DNA from: Adiantum capillus-veneris
Taxonomy: Eukaryota; Streptophyta; Polypodiopsida; Polypodiales; Pteridaceae
Direction of reading: 5' to 3'
Length of the DNA: 64,000 bases
NCBI GenBank assembly: GCA_014529385.2
Contig: CM043969.1
Location: forward strand, 26,055,946-26,119,945
Shown: piece by piece, positions 25,281 to 35,738 of the stretch
How the letters are laid out: every line of letters starts with the position of its first letter
Numbering within the stretch: the stretch's first letter is position 1
Made by a program: the position numbers and the translations under genes
Notes under the pieces: model-generated
What the model saw: the letters and a program-made list of their open reading frames with translations, nothing else
Told to the model about the DNA's origin: nothing
The model's database searches: none

Positions 25281-25541
25281 TGTCTCTTTGGGTATTGTGT
25301 GGGGCTTAGATACTACAATTATGTCTCTCAGGGAAACTCTATTCTTATTTGCTAGCGACTTGCTGCATCCATTAATCCTGCATGCACTCCAAGTGCAAAA
25401 GTTAGCATCTTTTACAAAATCTTGCAATTGGTGAGCTTCTAGCTATCCATGACCTCAAAATTGAAAGATAAGATAATTATGGCATAAGGGTACAATGCAT
25501 GTGGCCAAAAGTGCATTTTGGGTGCAGATTCATGCTATGAG

Positions 25542-26281
25542 ACATCATACGCGTATGATGTTCAAGTGTTCAGAATGAGATGATTTTTCGTATGTGCATA
25601 ACTCGTATCATGTACATCATGGATATATGTATGGATGTCATTTGGGCAAGCTGTGACCATTAGAACTAAGTTTTAGACTTTGAAATTTGATTATGGCTTA
25701 TATTTGAGCAAATGAGGTTCAAATGGGGTGAAACTTGGTAGGTGCTCTCACAATCATGTGAGGGATGAGAATAGGTCAAGTTAGCTTCTAGGTTCATTTT
25801 TTGGCTAGGGAGACATTATACACGTATGATGTCTAATTTGTCCAAAAGGGCTGAAACTTGTACCAGAGCTAAGTTTTAGCATGGCACAAACTCTTGTGGT
25901 ATCACTTTGATTTGGAATTGTTCTCATGTGTTTGAAGCCAAAAATTAGGTAGAAAGCCTAAAAAGTTCCAAAATCGGGGCTTAGATGGGATGGAACTTGA
26001 GTTGTGGGCTAACAACAATGGGATAATGGCATTGGAAATGAAAACTCTCCCTAGATTGGTCATTTTGGCCTCTAGAGACATCATACACGTATGATATCTT
26101 AGTTGAGATTTTTGGCCGAAACTTGATCTGTAGGATCCCCAAGTGATAAGTAACCCTTTGATCATCTCATATTTTTATTTAGAGATGGATTTATGTGGTT
26201 GGGGCCATAGATTGTGTCCTAGGCAAGATGTTGAGTTTGGCATCTGTATGAGTGAGTAGACATCATACTTGTATGATGTCT
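25542..26281. repeat. Cluster of palindromes, family B (four copies)
   Basis: Palindromes at 25542-25561 (perfect 20 bases, ACATCATACGCGTATGATGT), 25811-25834, 26076-26099 and 26258-26281. The longer ones have arms AGACATCATAC and GTATGATGTCT around a two-base centre. Spacings are 269, 265 and 182 bases. The flanks between them are diverged. The cluster lies directly upstream, in minus orientation, of the decayed coding region that starts at 25440. Confidence 0.8.
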
Positions 26282-26830
26282 ATTGATCCGAAACTGCTTG
26301 AAACTCATTGGATAAGATGTGCATAGCATGTGCATGGTGCCCATAGCCTCTGGCCAATAAATTCCTAATTTTTGCAAGCACTGGTATGTTTTCTTTTGCA
26401 AGCAATGAAATGCTAAGCCTTGAACTTATGATTCCAAAATATGACAGTCGTACTCCTCTAGACTTATGCATAACCACAAAATGTTGTCTGAGCCTAAATG
26501 ATAAACGGCCACCAAGTAATTGGAAATATCATGATTGTCAAACCATTTGTCTTTTACTTTCCAGCCTTGTTCTATTGAACTCACCTCCATAGGATAGTAA
26601 ATTAACTATCTCCTATGACCATGTTGGTGATGGCCGGCTTTCGAAACCGTGACCGTGAGAACCACACCTTAACGAAGGGAAGGATTGTTACCAAAGGAAG
26701 CAAAAAAAAGAAAAAACAAAAAAAAGAAGCCCTTACCATTCACCATACCCTCCCCAAGGTTAACCACTAGTGGGGCGCCGCCAATTTGGCCACACCCCTC
26801 CATTATCGCCAAAAGACGACCCCTCTCTCT
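26282..26830. other. Non-coding stretch
   Basis: No supported gene. Includes an adenine-rich run at 26700-26730. The left boundary of the R1 LTR may fall in or after this stretch, but no TG end is convincing. Confidence 0.4.
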
Positions 26831-28150
<1,320 letters not shown>

Positions 28151-28638
28151 CACACCGGGCCCACCGCCTTCCTTTGTCTCCCCGATTAGCTTACCCTAAT
28201 CAAACCAGGATTACCCTAATCCAAGCATCCAACACCTATAAAAGGGCACTAAGAGGTCACTATCGAAGGGGGGGGGGGGGGGGGGGGGGGGCAGTTCATG
28301 AGAGGTCAGCACTTGGTAGAGTTTTAGTGGGAAGAATTGACACTATTGGCACCATGAGGAGGGGACTTGTATGATGGTTTGCTTTGGGAATTGCACCATG
28401 TGAAGAGAGCTACGTCCACCTCTCGACTCCAATGGTCGATGCACACACACGTACACGTTCTTGGTAGCAAGTTTCACAATCATCGAGTCGTCTTTAGAGA
28501 AAGCACCAAGTAGTTTCACCATCTCTTCTCCCTACATCTCTATCACCACGGTGTGCCGCCTCGCCGGAAGGAAGGTCATTGTAGATACTGCAGAAATAAT
28601 TCTCCCTCACACCCCCGAGGGTTTTCATCATTTGTTAA

Positions 28639-28678
<40 letters not shown>

Positions 28679-28839
28679 TGTGTGTAATTTTGCGGTGTTC
28701 ACATCATCGTGGTTTGCTTCCTAGCCGCTCAAAACTAGGTGGTGCTCCTTATTCTCTTTACCATGACCAGCTCGAGGCGTGCCATCGGCCCTGGCGTTTT
28801 AGAGGCCATTGGGGTTCAATTGTCGCTTTGCTTCCATCA
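28151..28839 (+). mobile_element. R1 5' LTR (3' portion)
   Basis: A TATA box, CCTATAAAAGGGCAC, lies at 28235-28249, followed by a G run (28268-28291) and a TG run (28640-28685). The last ~130 bases match the reverse complement of 58751-58880, the LTR of R3, ending CTTCCATCA at 28839 against CTCCCGTCA. A PBS follows two bases later. I place only this 3' portion; the LTR probably extends left into the simple-sequence block. Confidence 0.6.
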
Positions 28840-28841
28840 TT

Positions 28842-28861
28842 TGGTGCCCCCATTGAGGAGG
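28842..28861 (+). other. R1 primer binding site candidate
   Basis: TGGTGCCCCCATTGAGGAGG follows the LTR end after two T bases. R2 has the same sequence with one change at 57090, which supports function by conservation. The matching tRNA is not one I can name. Confidence 0.55.
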
Positions 28862-28902
28862 GCTTCTAAGAAACCCTCAATTTACCATGTTGAAAGTGAC
28901 GC

Positions 28903-29345
28903 ATGCCATCAATCATGGATGAATGGCTGAAGGAATTTTCTGACTGGAGGAAGGAAGAGGAGGAGACTAAGGAGGCACTAGCCGCCTTCATTGAAGTACT
29001 ACTGCCAAGCTACAGTGTCGTCAGTATTCAAGAGGTAAATTCTTCATCTCGTGTTGCTCATTCTAACCACAAGTTGAGAGCATGAGGTGGGAGGTCTATG
29101 AAGTGCCATCACTGTTGTCAACCAAAATACACTGTCAATGAATGCCAGCAAATGAAGGCAGTGAAGGGGCTGAAATAGTCCACATCGATATTCATTGGTT
29201 GCAAAGAAGTCATCCACATCAAAGGAGGAAAGAAAACGGTGAGGCCTCTCTTCCCTAAATAAACTGCAGTCAAAGTTATAACCTTTACTCCAAAATGGTT
29301 TAAAGGGGCTGCTCGAGCCAAAGGTAAGGAAAAGATAAGCCAGTC
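28903..29345 (+). pseudogene. R1 ORF1 (acidic N-terminus plus zinc knuckle), broken
   Basis: An acidic segment starts MDEWLKEFSDWRKEEEE at about 28918. After a frameshift, 29097-29156 gives MKCHHCCQPKYTVNEC, the CCHC knuckle of ORF1 with Tyr replacing His. The frame then continues through VIHIKGGKKTVRPLFPK. R2 begins the equivalent ORF with MDEWLLEFSNW, and R3 preserves a perfect knuckle. Its place between PBS and gag is unusual. It may bind nucleic acid; this copy is inactivated. Confidence 0.5.
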
Positions 29346-29354
29346 TAGAAACAC

Positions 29355-29885
29355 ATGACCCCGAAGGGAGAAGCATCTGGCCAAGAAAGTGCTTCAAGCT
29401 CAGAGAGTTGGGTTGTACTCAGCTTGCCAAAGAGGAAGTCATCCGAAGCTAAGCGGCGGAAGGTCGCCTACCGATTCTCATGACGTATGCAAGTACTACC
29501 AGTCCACTTCGACAATCCTGAAGAATAAGTGGTAAGAAGATTCCCATGTCCTAAGGAAGAGTGGTTCAGCTACTACTCTCGTTGTTTTGGAAGACGGGTA
29601 GAGGGTCTTCCTCCTCTCCCTGTACAACTTATCCTGAAGAAGCTCTCCACCACGGGTGAAACCCAGTGGGCTGGAGACGAATTGCAGCTGAACGGAGTGG
29701 AATTCATGCAACACGTCGACTACAGAAATTATATGCAATTGATACTAGCCAAGAAGCTGGGAGTGGTCAGACGCGTTGCCATCACCCCGTACATGCTGAG
29801 CGACGAAGGAAAGGTAGAGCCCATGAAAGGCGATGACCTCCTGTGGATATGCCGACTTGTCAACGCTGGCACGGTAAGAGTATAA
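29355..29885 (+). pseudogene. R1 ORF2, two in-frame stops
   Basis: Collinear with R3 ORF2 (63735-63205) from MTPKGEAS to the common C-terminus, 176 codons. Two stops occur at about codons 43 and 56, near 29484 and 29526; from 29529 the frame is open (MVRRFPCPKEEWF onward). A basic patch PKRKSSEAKRRK may be a nuclear localisation signal. I do not recognise the family. Confidence 0.55.
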
Positions 29886-29910
29886 GTAAGTACTCCACGC
29901 TCTATGCATT

Positions 29911-30123
29911 ATGGAGAACGGGCCGACAGCATTCCCATTCAGATTCCTGCAGCATATGCATGTGAATATCTATGTAAATAGGAAAATCTTCTACCAACAA
30001 AAGATCCTATACCTATTCGGTGCAGCGGTACTAGGAGAAATCCTTAATTCCCCAAACCCTATCATTCTCCCCATATTGGATTACCACCATTCCTTTAATG
30101 TTTCTATCTTTATCCTGTTTTAA
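29911..30123 (+). CDS. R1 ORF3, small conserved ORF
   Basis: A 70-codon frame beginning MENGPTAFPFRF lies between ORF2 and gag. R3 has the same frame at 63182-62967 with about five changed residues and the same stop. Hydrophobic residues concentrate in the second half (LFGAAVLGEIL and a final SIFILF). R1 and R3 are close relatives, so an open frame in both is only weak support for a real protein. Function unknown. Confidence 0.35.
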   Translation: MENGPTAFPFRFLQHMHVNIYVNRKIFYQQKILYLFGAAVLGEILNSPNPIILPILDYHHSFNVSIFILF

Positions 30124-30220
30124 CCTATCCATCCAACCCTATAAAAGCCGCTATGAGCCGCTACTGTCATAAATCTTTTAAAAGAAAAAAAAAGGGTTTG
30201 TAATTTCCTGAGTCACTACC

Positions 30221-31528
30221 ATGGCAAGTGTTTCTTTCCCCACGTTCAGTGGAAAGAAGGGAGAAGATCTCACCACCGACTTTTTGGATGATTTCGACAT
30301 TGCTTGTGTTGTTTCCAACAAAGATGACGACGCTTCACGACTTCGAATTTTTCCTCTACTGATGAAAGTAGAGGCCAATTCCTTGTATAATGCATTGCCC
30401 CAGGCTACCAAGAATGCATGGGATATGTTAAGGGTTGCCTTTGTAAAGAGGTTTGGTGGAGGCACAACCTCAGAGAAGCTATGGAAGTTTACTAATGGAA
30501 TTGAAGCAGGGAGGTCTGCTAGAGTATGCCACCTACGAGTCCAAGTTTGTGGGCTTATGGGAGAGATGGGTTGCCTCACTGGAGGAAGGAGAAGGAGCGC
30601 CTAATTTCCTAAAGAAGGACCATTTCAGTTGCTTGTTTGTGGTCACCGCTTAGAGAGAAGGTGAAGGGAAGGTTCCCTGCAACATATGAGTTGGAAGTAG
30701 AAGTAGCCCGATTTAAAGACAAGAAGCTGCACATGCAAGCAAGATTAAACGAGTCAGAGGAAACAAGCTCGGCCCAACCAACCCCAGTGACTGCAACAGC
30801 CAATCATAGAGCCCAACCACAAGAGGCATCAGAGGAGCAGCAAGACCTCCTAAATCGCATCACCACCCAACTAGAGAGTTTATCCATGCATCTGGTGCAG
30901 CAAGGGCATGCACCTGTCAGGAATCCGGAACAAGGGAGAGCACAATGAAGGCAGAACTAAGAGTACCACTGCTACAATTGCGGGGAAGACAGCCATGGTA
31001 TGTACTACTGCCCACATCCAACGAGGCAAAATTTCAATAGAGAGGGGAGACAGAATCAGATCTCTCTGCCAAGAGCAAGACCACCACCACCTATGCAACC
31101 AGGGCCGATCCCACTGGTCTAGATCCTTTGACCACCTGTACAACAACAACCACCACCACAACCTCTCATTCCACCACTACCCCCACCACCTGCTGTGAAC
31201 CAAGCGGTGAGTGTTATTAGTTTGGAGGCTAAAGGGAAGGCAAAGGTGGAAGAATCAGTTCGAGAGAAGCACAAAGGGAAAGTGAAGGTAGAAGAAGTGG
31301 ATACTATGGGAGTGAAGCGTGACAGGCATGAGGAAGCCTCTCAAAGAGAAGAGAAAATGAAAGGGAAGGCCGAGTCTAGCAAGAAAGCAACTAAACCGCG
31401 ACGGAAGATAGACATCGTGGACTTCTCACTAGGTGAGTATGCAAAACCCTATGAGCTAGTTCAGGATCTGTTAATGCAGGGCCCGAAGATAACTTGGCTC
31501 CAATTACTCCACCCTGCACCAAGAATGA
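30221..31528 (+). pseudogene. R1 gag, frameshifted and cut by E3
   Basis: Starts MASVSFPTFSGKKGEDL, closely matching the R3 gag N-terminus. The frame shifts near 30490, 30630 and 30950 and continues in other registers. A perfect CCHC knuckle CYNCGEDSHGMYYC sits at 30970-31011, followed by a Pro-rich stretch, a Lys/Glu-rich segment and GPKITWLQLLHPAPRM, typical of the Gag-to-protease border of plant Gypsy elements. At about 31529 the sequence switches to the E3 LTR, so protease and RT are not visible. Confidence 0.7.
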
Positions 31529-33077
31529 CTTTTCCTTATGAATGATGATGAGAGATCCCTCTTCCACGACCTTCCTTTTGAGAGAGGAACTCAACCCCCT
31601 GATGATGAAGAGAAGGCTTCCGAGCTTAAGGAGTTTGAGATACGTAGCTGAGGTTAGGAGGATTAGCTTAAGAGCCTCGAGCTTACGAGGTGGATTAGCT
31701 TAATGGCTTTAAGGTATGAGGAGGAGGAGAACTCCCCATGATGAGAGAGATCTGTGATGAAGAGCCCCATCACACGTCCTTCCTTCCTTTTTATTGCATG
31801 GTGAAAAAGCACTTTTCTATTCCCGGCATCCCATTAGCGATATCGCTAATGGGAAGGGGCTCTTGATGATGTGGCAGGCCAAGATTTGAGTGGCGCAAAA
31901 ACTTGCGGGAGCAGGGTCGAAAACCATCGCCAGGAGATCCTTAGGAGAATTAGTTTCTGCAGCGAGGTCAGCCAAGCTCCACACAGCCTGACGCGAGTTC
32001 TTCTTCTCCTTCTCGCTGCTTGTGCCCCTGCCTGCACGCCATACGTTTTTTGTTTTTTTACATGGCTTCACACCCTTTACAATTAGGGTGGCCATTAGCT
32101 TGGCGGCCATTAAGTTGTGGCCCTTGGGCGGCCGGCCTTAATGGGCTTGCTAGGTCACCATATTTGGTACACATGCCGGTCAAGCAACGCTTGCAAGTAG
32201 AAGGCATCACAAATCCATCCTCAAAAATGTCAATAAGCTGATAATCAACCTTTAGCTGAGTTTAAAGAATTTCTAAGCTTTTCCATTGCCGGCCTTGGGG
32301 CACTGTAAGGGATGACATGCCGGCCCCATAGCCCTTAGGTGCATAAATATCGGGCAAGCGTCATCAAGCACAACATCTTCTTCAGTCGCCATCGATTAGC
32401 AATATCATCATGAATTTTGATGTCATAAAAAATCTTCAATAGTGCCACATGCCTGCAAGAAACAAGTGTAAGTGATTGCTTTTGGAGAGTTGACCTGTCA
32501 AGGCTAGGCATATTATAAAAAATGCTTTCGCATCGGCCCACATTTGGCATACACATCGGGCACCGCACTGCTTTAAGCCAGATGAATTTGATTGATCAGG
32601 GCGACCAGGGCGGTTCGAACCCGGCCCCTGACGATACCTAAATTGGCCATATCTTGCCACCCGAAATCCCGATCACCAATCTGAAAAGACCGACTCGCTC
32701 CAGAAATTGAGCACTTCAGCCTGATGCATTCATTCCAGTTTTGTCCCCTCAACTACAGTTGCCCAATCCGGTATAGATCTGCTACTGACGCAACTTAAAA
32801 TTGTCATAACTTCTTACCCGTAGCTCTAATTGTTGAGATTTTTCAGTACTTCAACTTGGAATAATAAAATCCTAGCTATGATCACTTCAAGAATACCCAC
32901 TGATTAGCATTACCAGCACATCTTCTGACCCTTAGAGCCGCATCTGGCACACTTTCAGCTAAAAAATTGGCTTGTTAGCAAGCCCTTATAACTGCTCATT
33001 AATCCTGTAAGCTTCAAATAAACTTGATTGGATTTCCTTTGCTCATTTTCTTGTCATGGGAGCGGAGCGACACGACA
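31529..33077 (-). mobile_element. E3 3' LTR, truncated
   Basis: Nearly identical to 36517-38302 except that it has one copy of a 212 bp unit that is duplicated there, and it lacks the first ~780 bases (35739-36516). It ends at 33077 in CACGACA, matching the partner. On the minus strand the polypurine-like CAAAGGGGGTGAA (33078-33090) precedes it, fixing orientation. It contains a perfect 24-base palindrome at 31830-31853. Confidence 0.75.
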
Positions 33078-33753
33078 TTCACCCCCTTTGAACCTGCACA
33101 GCCTCCGGTCTGTGCCAACCGGTCTTCAAGCTGCATCTTCTATAAGTACCTTAAGCTACTTGTCATCACGCTCACGTAGTTGATAAAGCTATGTAAAACA
33201 AAAAGAAGGTGTAAATCATAACATCAATAGTCTAGCTCAATTATCTGGTAGTTGTCCCATCACAAATCTTTGAACCGTAGTGGTCGTATCTCCAAAGCTT
33301 GCAATTATGAAAATCTGTTTAGTGAACCCCGCCAGACTCAAGTGTCCCATCACAAATCTTTGAACCGTAGTGGTCGTATCTCCAAAGCTTGCAATTATGA
33401 AAATCTGTTTAGTGAACCCCGCCAGACTCAAGTGCTCCAGGTACTTATATGCACACGGCTTGACCATCAGCTCTCTTTAAGGAACCCTGTCAAGCTCAAG
33501 TATGCCTTAATCTTTCTGCACACGGAATGGTCGTCAAGTCCTTCACTTCAAGTTCTGGTAGCATAACCATCTCAAAAAAAATGTGAAGATACTATAACAA
33601 TTGTCCAAGATGTCAACTGGAAGCTAGCCATGTAAGCTTATTGATCATATCATCGAAAACACGACTATCTTAGCATAAATCCAAAAACAAATCTACTGCC
33701 AAGTAGCGTGCTACAAGAAAATGAATGAAATCTTTGAAGCTGCCAATTGCTCT
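33078..33753 (-). other. E3 3' untranslated region with 90 bp tandem repeat
   Basis: Non-coding interval between the E3 coding stop and the polypurine tract. It holds two identical 90 bp copies, 33254-33343 and 33344-33433, starting GTCCCATCACAAATCTTTGA, and a weak third echo (GGAACCCTGTCAAGCTCAAG) near 33480. Confidence 0.7.
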
Positions 33754-35693
33754 TCAATAGCTCCCAGGATCAAATGGAATAATAAGGAATCGCCCCAATA
33801 GTGGAGCAACATAATATCCACATAAGCACATACATTCTGAATCAAATAACTTCAAGAATTTCTGCTCCAAATATGCTATGCCAGGATCTAGCAGAAAGAA
33901 ACCACCATGTAGACCCAAAAATACCCATCCATAGTGTACCTGCTTTTGAAGATCTTTTGAATCACCTGGGTCAAATACCATTAAGATCACATAGCATTGA
34001 TGGCCTCCGCAATATACTAGAGCTTCACTTGAAGCATAGTGCAGCAGCCACATCTCATAAACTTTTGGTAACTTAAGGTCGTTACCAGCAAAACTTAAAG
34101 AACTCTGACTCCCTTTTACTGGTAGCCAGGACATCACTGACATAAGAATGAGGAATAATATCCAAATCCAGCCACATTTGGCACATTGTCCAAGAAAATA
34201 AAAAATCATGAGCACTTTATGCATTATCAGGGATGATTTAGCATCATCACCCCCTCTAGCTTCACAGCCATTACGAAAAATCTTAGGAATTTCTGGACCT
34301 GTATCACCAGAGAGATTTTTACTAGGCTCTTGAGGTTGATAATGAATAATAGCTTTGTCCTGAAAATCTTCATCCATAACACCCTTAGGAAAATCATCCT
34401 TGAGAAAATCACCCTTGGAAGTCTCATCATCCAACAAAGCTATAGGAGTTGGCTCCTCTTGCATCCCGTATATAAGCATAGTTGTACAATCCGTGTCATT
34501 ATCCTGTTCACGATCAGCATGATGTAGACAATCTTCAATATCGTCCTCTACTTCCTCATCTTCATCCATGCTACTGAGAAAGCCATTATAACTTGAAAAA
34601 GGTTCATCAGGCACCCCCTCTGAAGGGGTACATGCATCACAAAGCTTTTCTATACTTCTATAACCTTCTCCTTCAGCTTGAGCCAAAAACCCATCAATTA
34701 TGGAATCTGCTTCTGTAATAATAGAATCAACAAACATATTTCCAGAAACAACCATAAGCTCACTGGCATTATCGGGTACATTCTATGTTAGGTTCACAGT
34801 CTCGGCCACTTCATCATCTATCGCATGTATAATAGATTTGTTTTTGCAATCATCTGTAATAACTCTGCTGCCCTACTTAGCTATAGTGCCAATAGAACCA
34901 TTAGAAGCCTGTAGTGGCTCATCTTCTTGATAAAATTGTTGAGAGCATCCCTTGCCAAGGTCAGTAGCTTCAAAAAAAATTGATGTACAGTCTAGCTCTT
35001 CACTAGAACCATTATTCGAAGTAGATTCTATGCGAGAAATCTTCGAAAAAAATTCATACATTTGTGTTTCAACAGAAAAATCATCATGTACCTTTGCTTG
35101 GTTGCTCAAAATATGGTCCTTTGAAGTTGAATCTGCTTCTTCCAAAGTTGAATTTGCCTTGGCTTGACTTCTTGCAGAAATATGGTCCCAAAATTGATCA
35201 TAATTAAGGAACTGCATATGATTCCCTTCTTCTTTATAGAAAACAATCTGGCCTCGTTCATTAATCTCCTTCATTGCTAACTCGATAATTTTCGAGCTTT
35301 CATGAACAAAACCATCTGCAAAATACTCCCACTGTGTGGGGTATGTCTGTGCCAGTTCTCGGACCTTATCTTTAAACTCAGAGGTTACCACTTCTTCAAA
35401 GGTCGAAATCATCTGATCTACTGGAATTCCTCGCCTCTTCATCTCCGCTTGATAGCATACAAGGAGTCCATCTGGATCATGCCCTTGAAAAATTCCATAC
35501 TGCTCATGCACGGCATCAAGTGCCATCTCCATGCATCATCAAGATGCTTTCTCACCTTCATAGCTTTTACTTCTTGTAAACACCTCTGAACTAAGCCCAA
35601 CATTTTGGGTAGATCTGTTGTTGCTGGATTTTTGTCAAATCTATTCATGTTGTAATCTTCAATAAACTGTTTCAATTCTGCTGGAATCTCCAT
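33754..35693 (-). pseudogene. E3 unfamiliar polyprotein with C-terminal membrane segment
   Basis: Start ATG (MEIPAELKQF) at 35693, about 20 bases inside the PBS. One frameshift near 35535 and two in-frame TAG codons (near 34873 and 34785) interrupt ~645 codons. N-terminal part: helical, charged (QMISTFEEVVTSEFKDKVRE). Middle: strongly acidic, Ser-rich (DEDEEVEDDIED). C-terminal part: hydrophobic segment WIWILFLILMSVMSW (about 34180-34120), then ILMVFDPGDSKDL and two more D-P-G sites. No CCHC, protease, RT or integrase motif. It fills the internal region of an LTR element. The tail resembles R3 in layout: membrane segment, then F-x-(W)DP. Confidence 0.55.
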
Positions 35694-35713
35694 CTTGACC
35701 TCCCACCCCCGCT

Positions 35714-35734
35714 CGTTTCGCGTCGGGTTCACCA
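35714..35734 (-). other. E3 primer binding site
   Basis: The minus strand reads TTGGTGAACCCGACGCGAAA directly inside the LTR end (TGTCGGGAATT on the plus strand from 35739). Position and TGG start fit a PBS; the tRNA is not assigned. Frames that start at TTG here are not real starts. Confidence 0.5.
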
Positions 35735-35738
35735 AGAA

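Larger units (their letters stand above)
21258..25440 (-). pseudogene. Decayed unknown coding region with coiled coil, minus strand
   Basis: Reading down from about 25440, protein-like frames follow one another: 25427-25221 (residues AKAWVDEETLENEG), 25159-24959, 24845-24597, 24030-23809, then 23415-21258. Around 22905-22740 a charged heptad-rich stretch (EEYENLTRTLQMTSQRVEVA) predicts a coiled coil. 21873-21454 is open and contains RDDTLFCLVPCVRTWENHS. I recognise no gag, protease, RT or integrase motif. It may be the ORF of a non-autonomous retroelement or a non-element gene relic. Many stops and frameshifts; a DNA element (23416-23868) and tandem duplications interrupt it. Confidence 0.4.

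Noticed and set aside
32605-32630. GGTTCGAACC in both E3 LTRs (also near 37815), like a tRNA T-arm
   Set aside because: The flanking bases do not form a proper 5 bp T-stem, and no acceptor, D or anticodon arms can be placed around it. Possibly a remnant of a tRNA-derived SINE, but unsupported.
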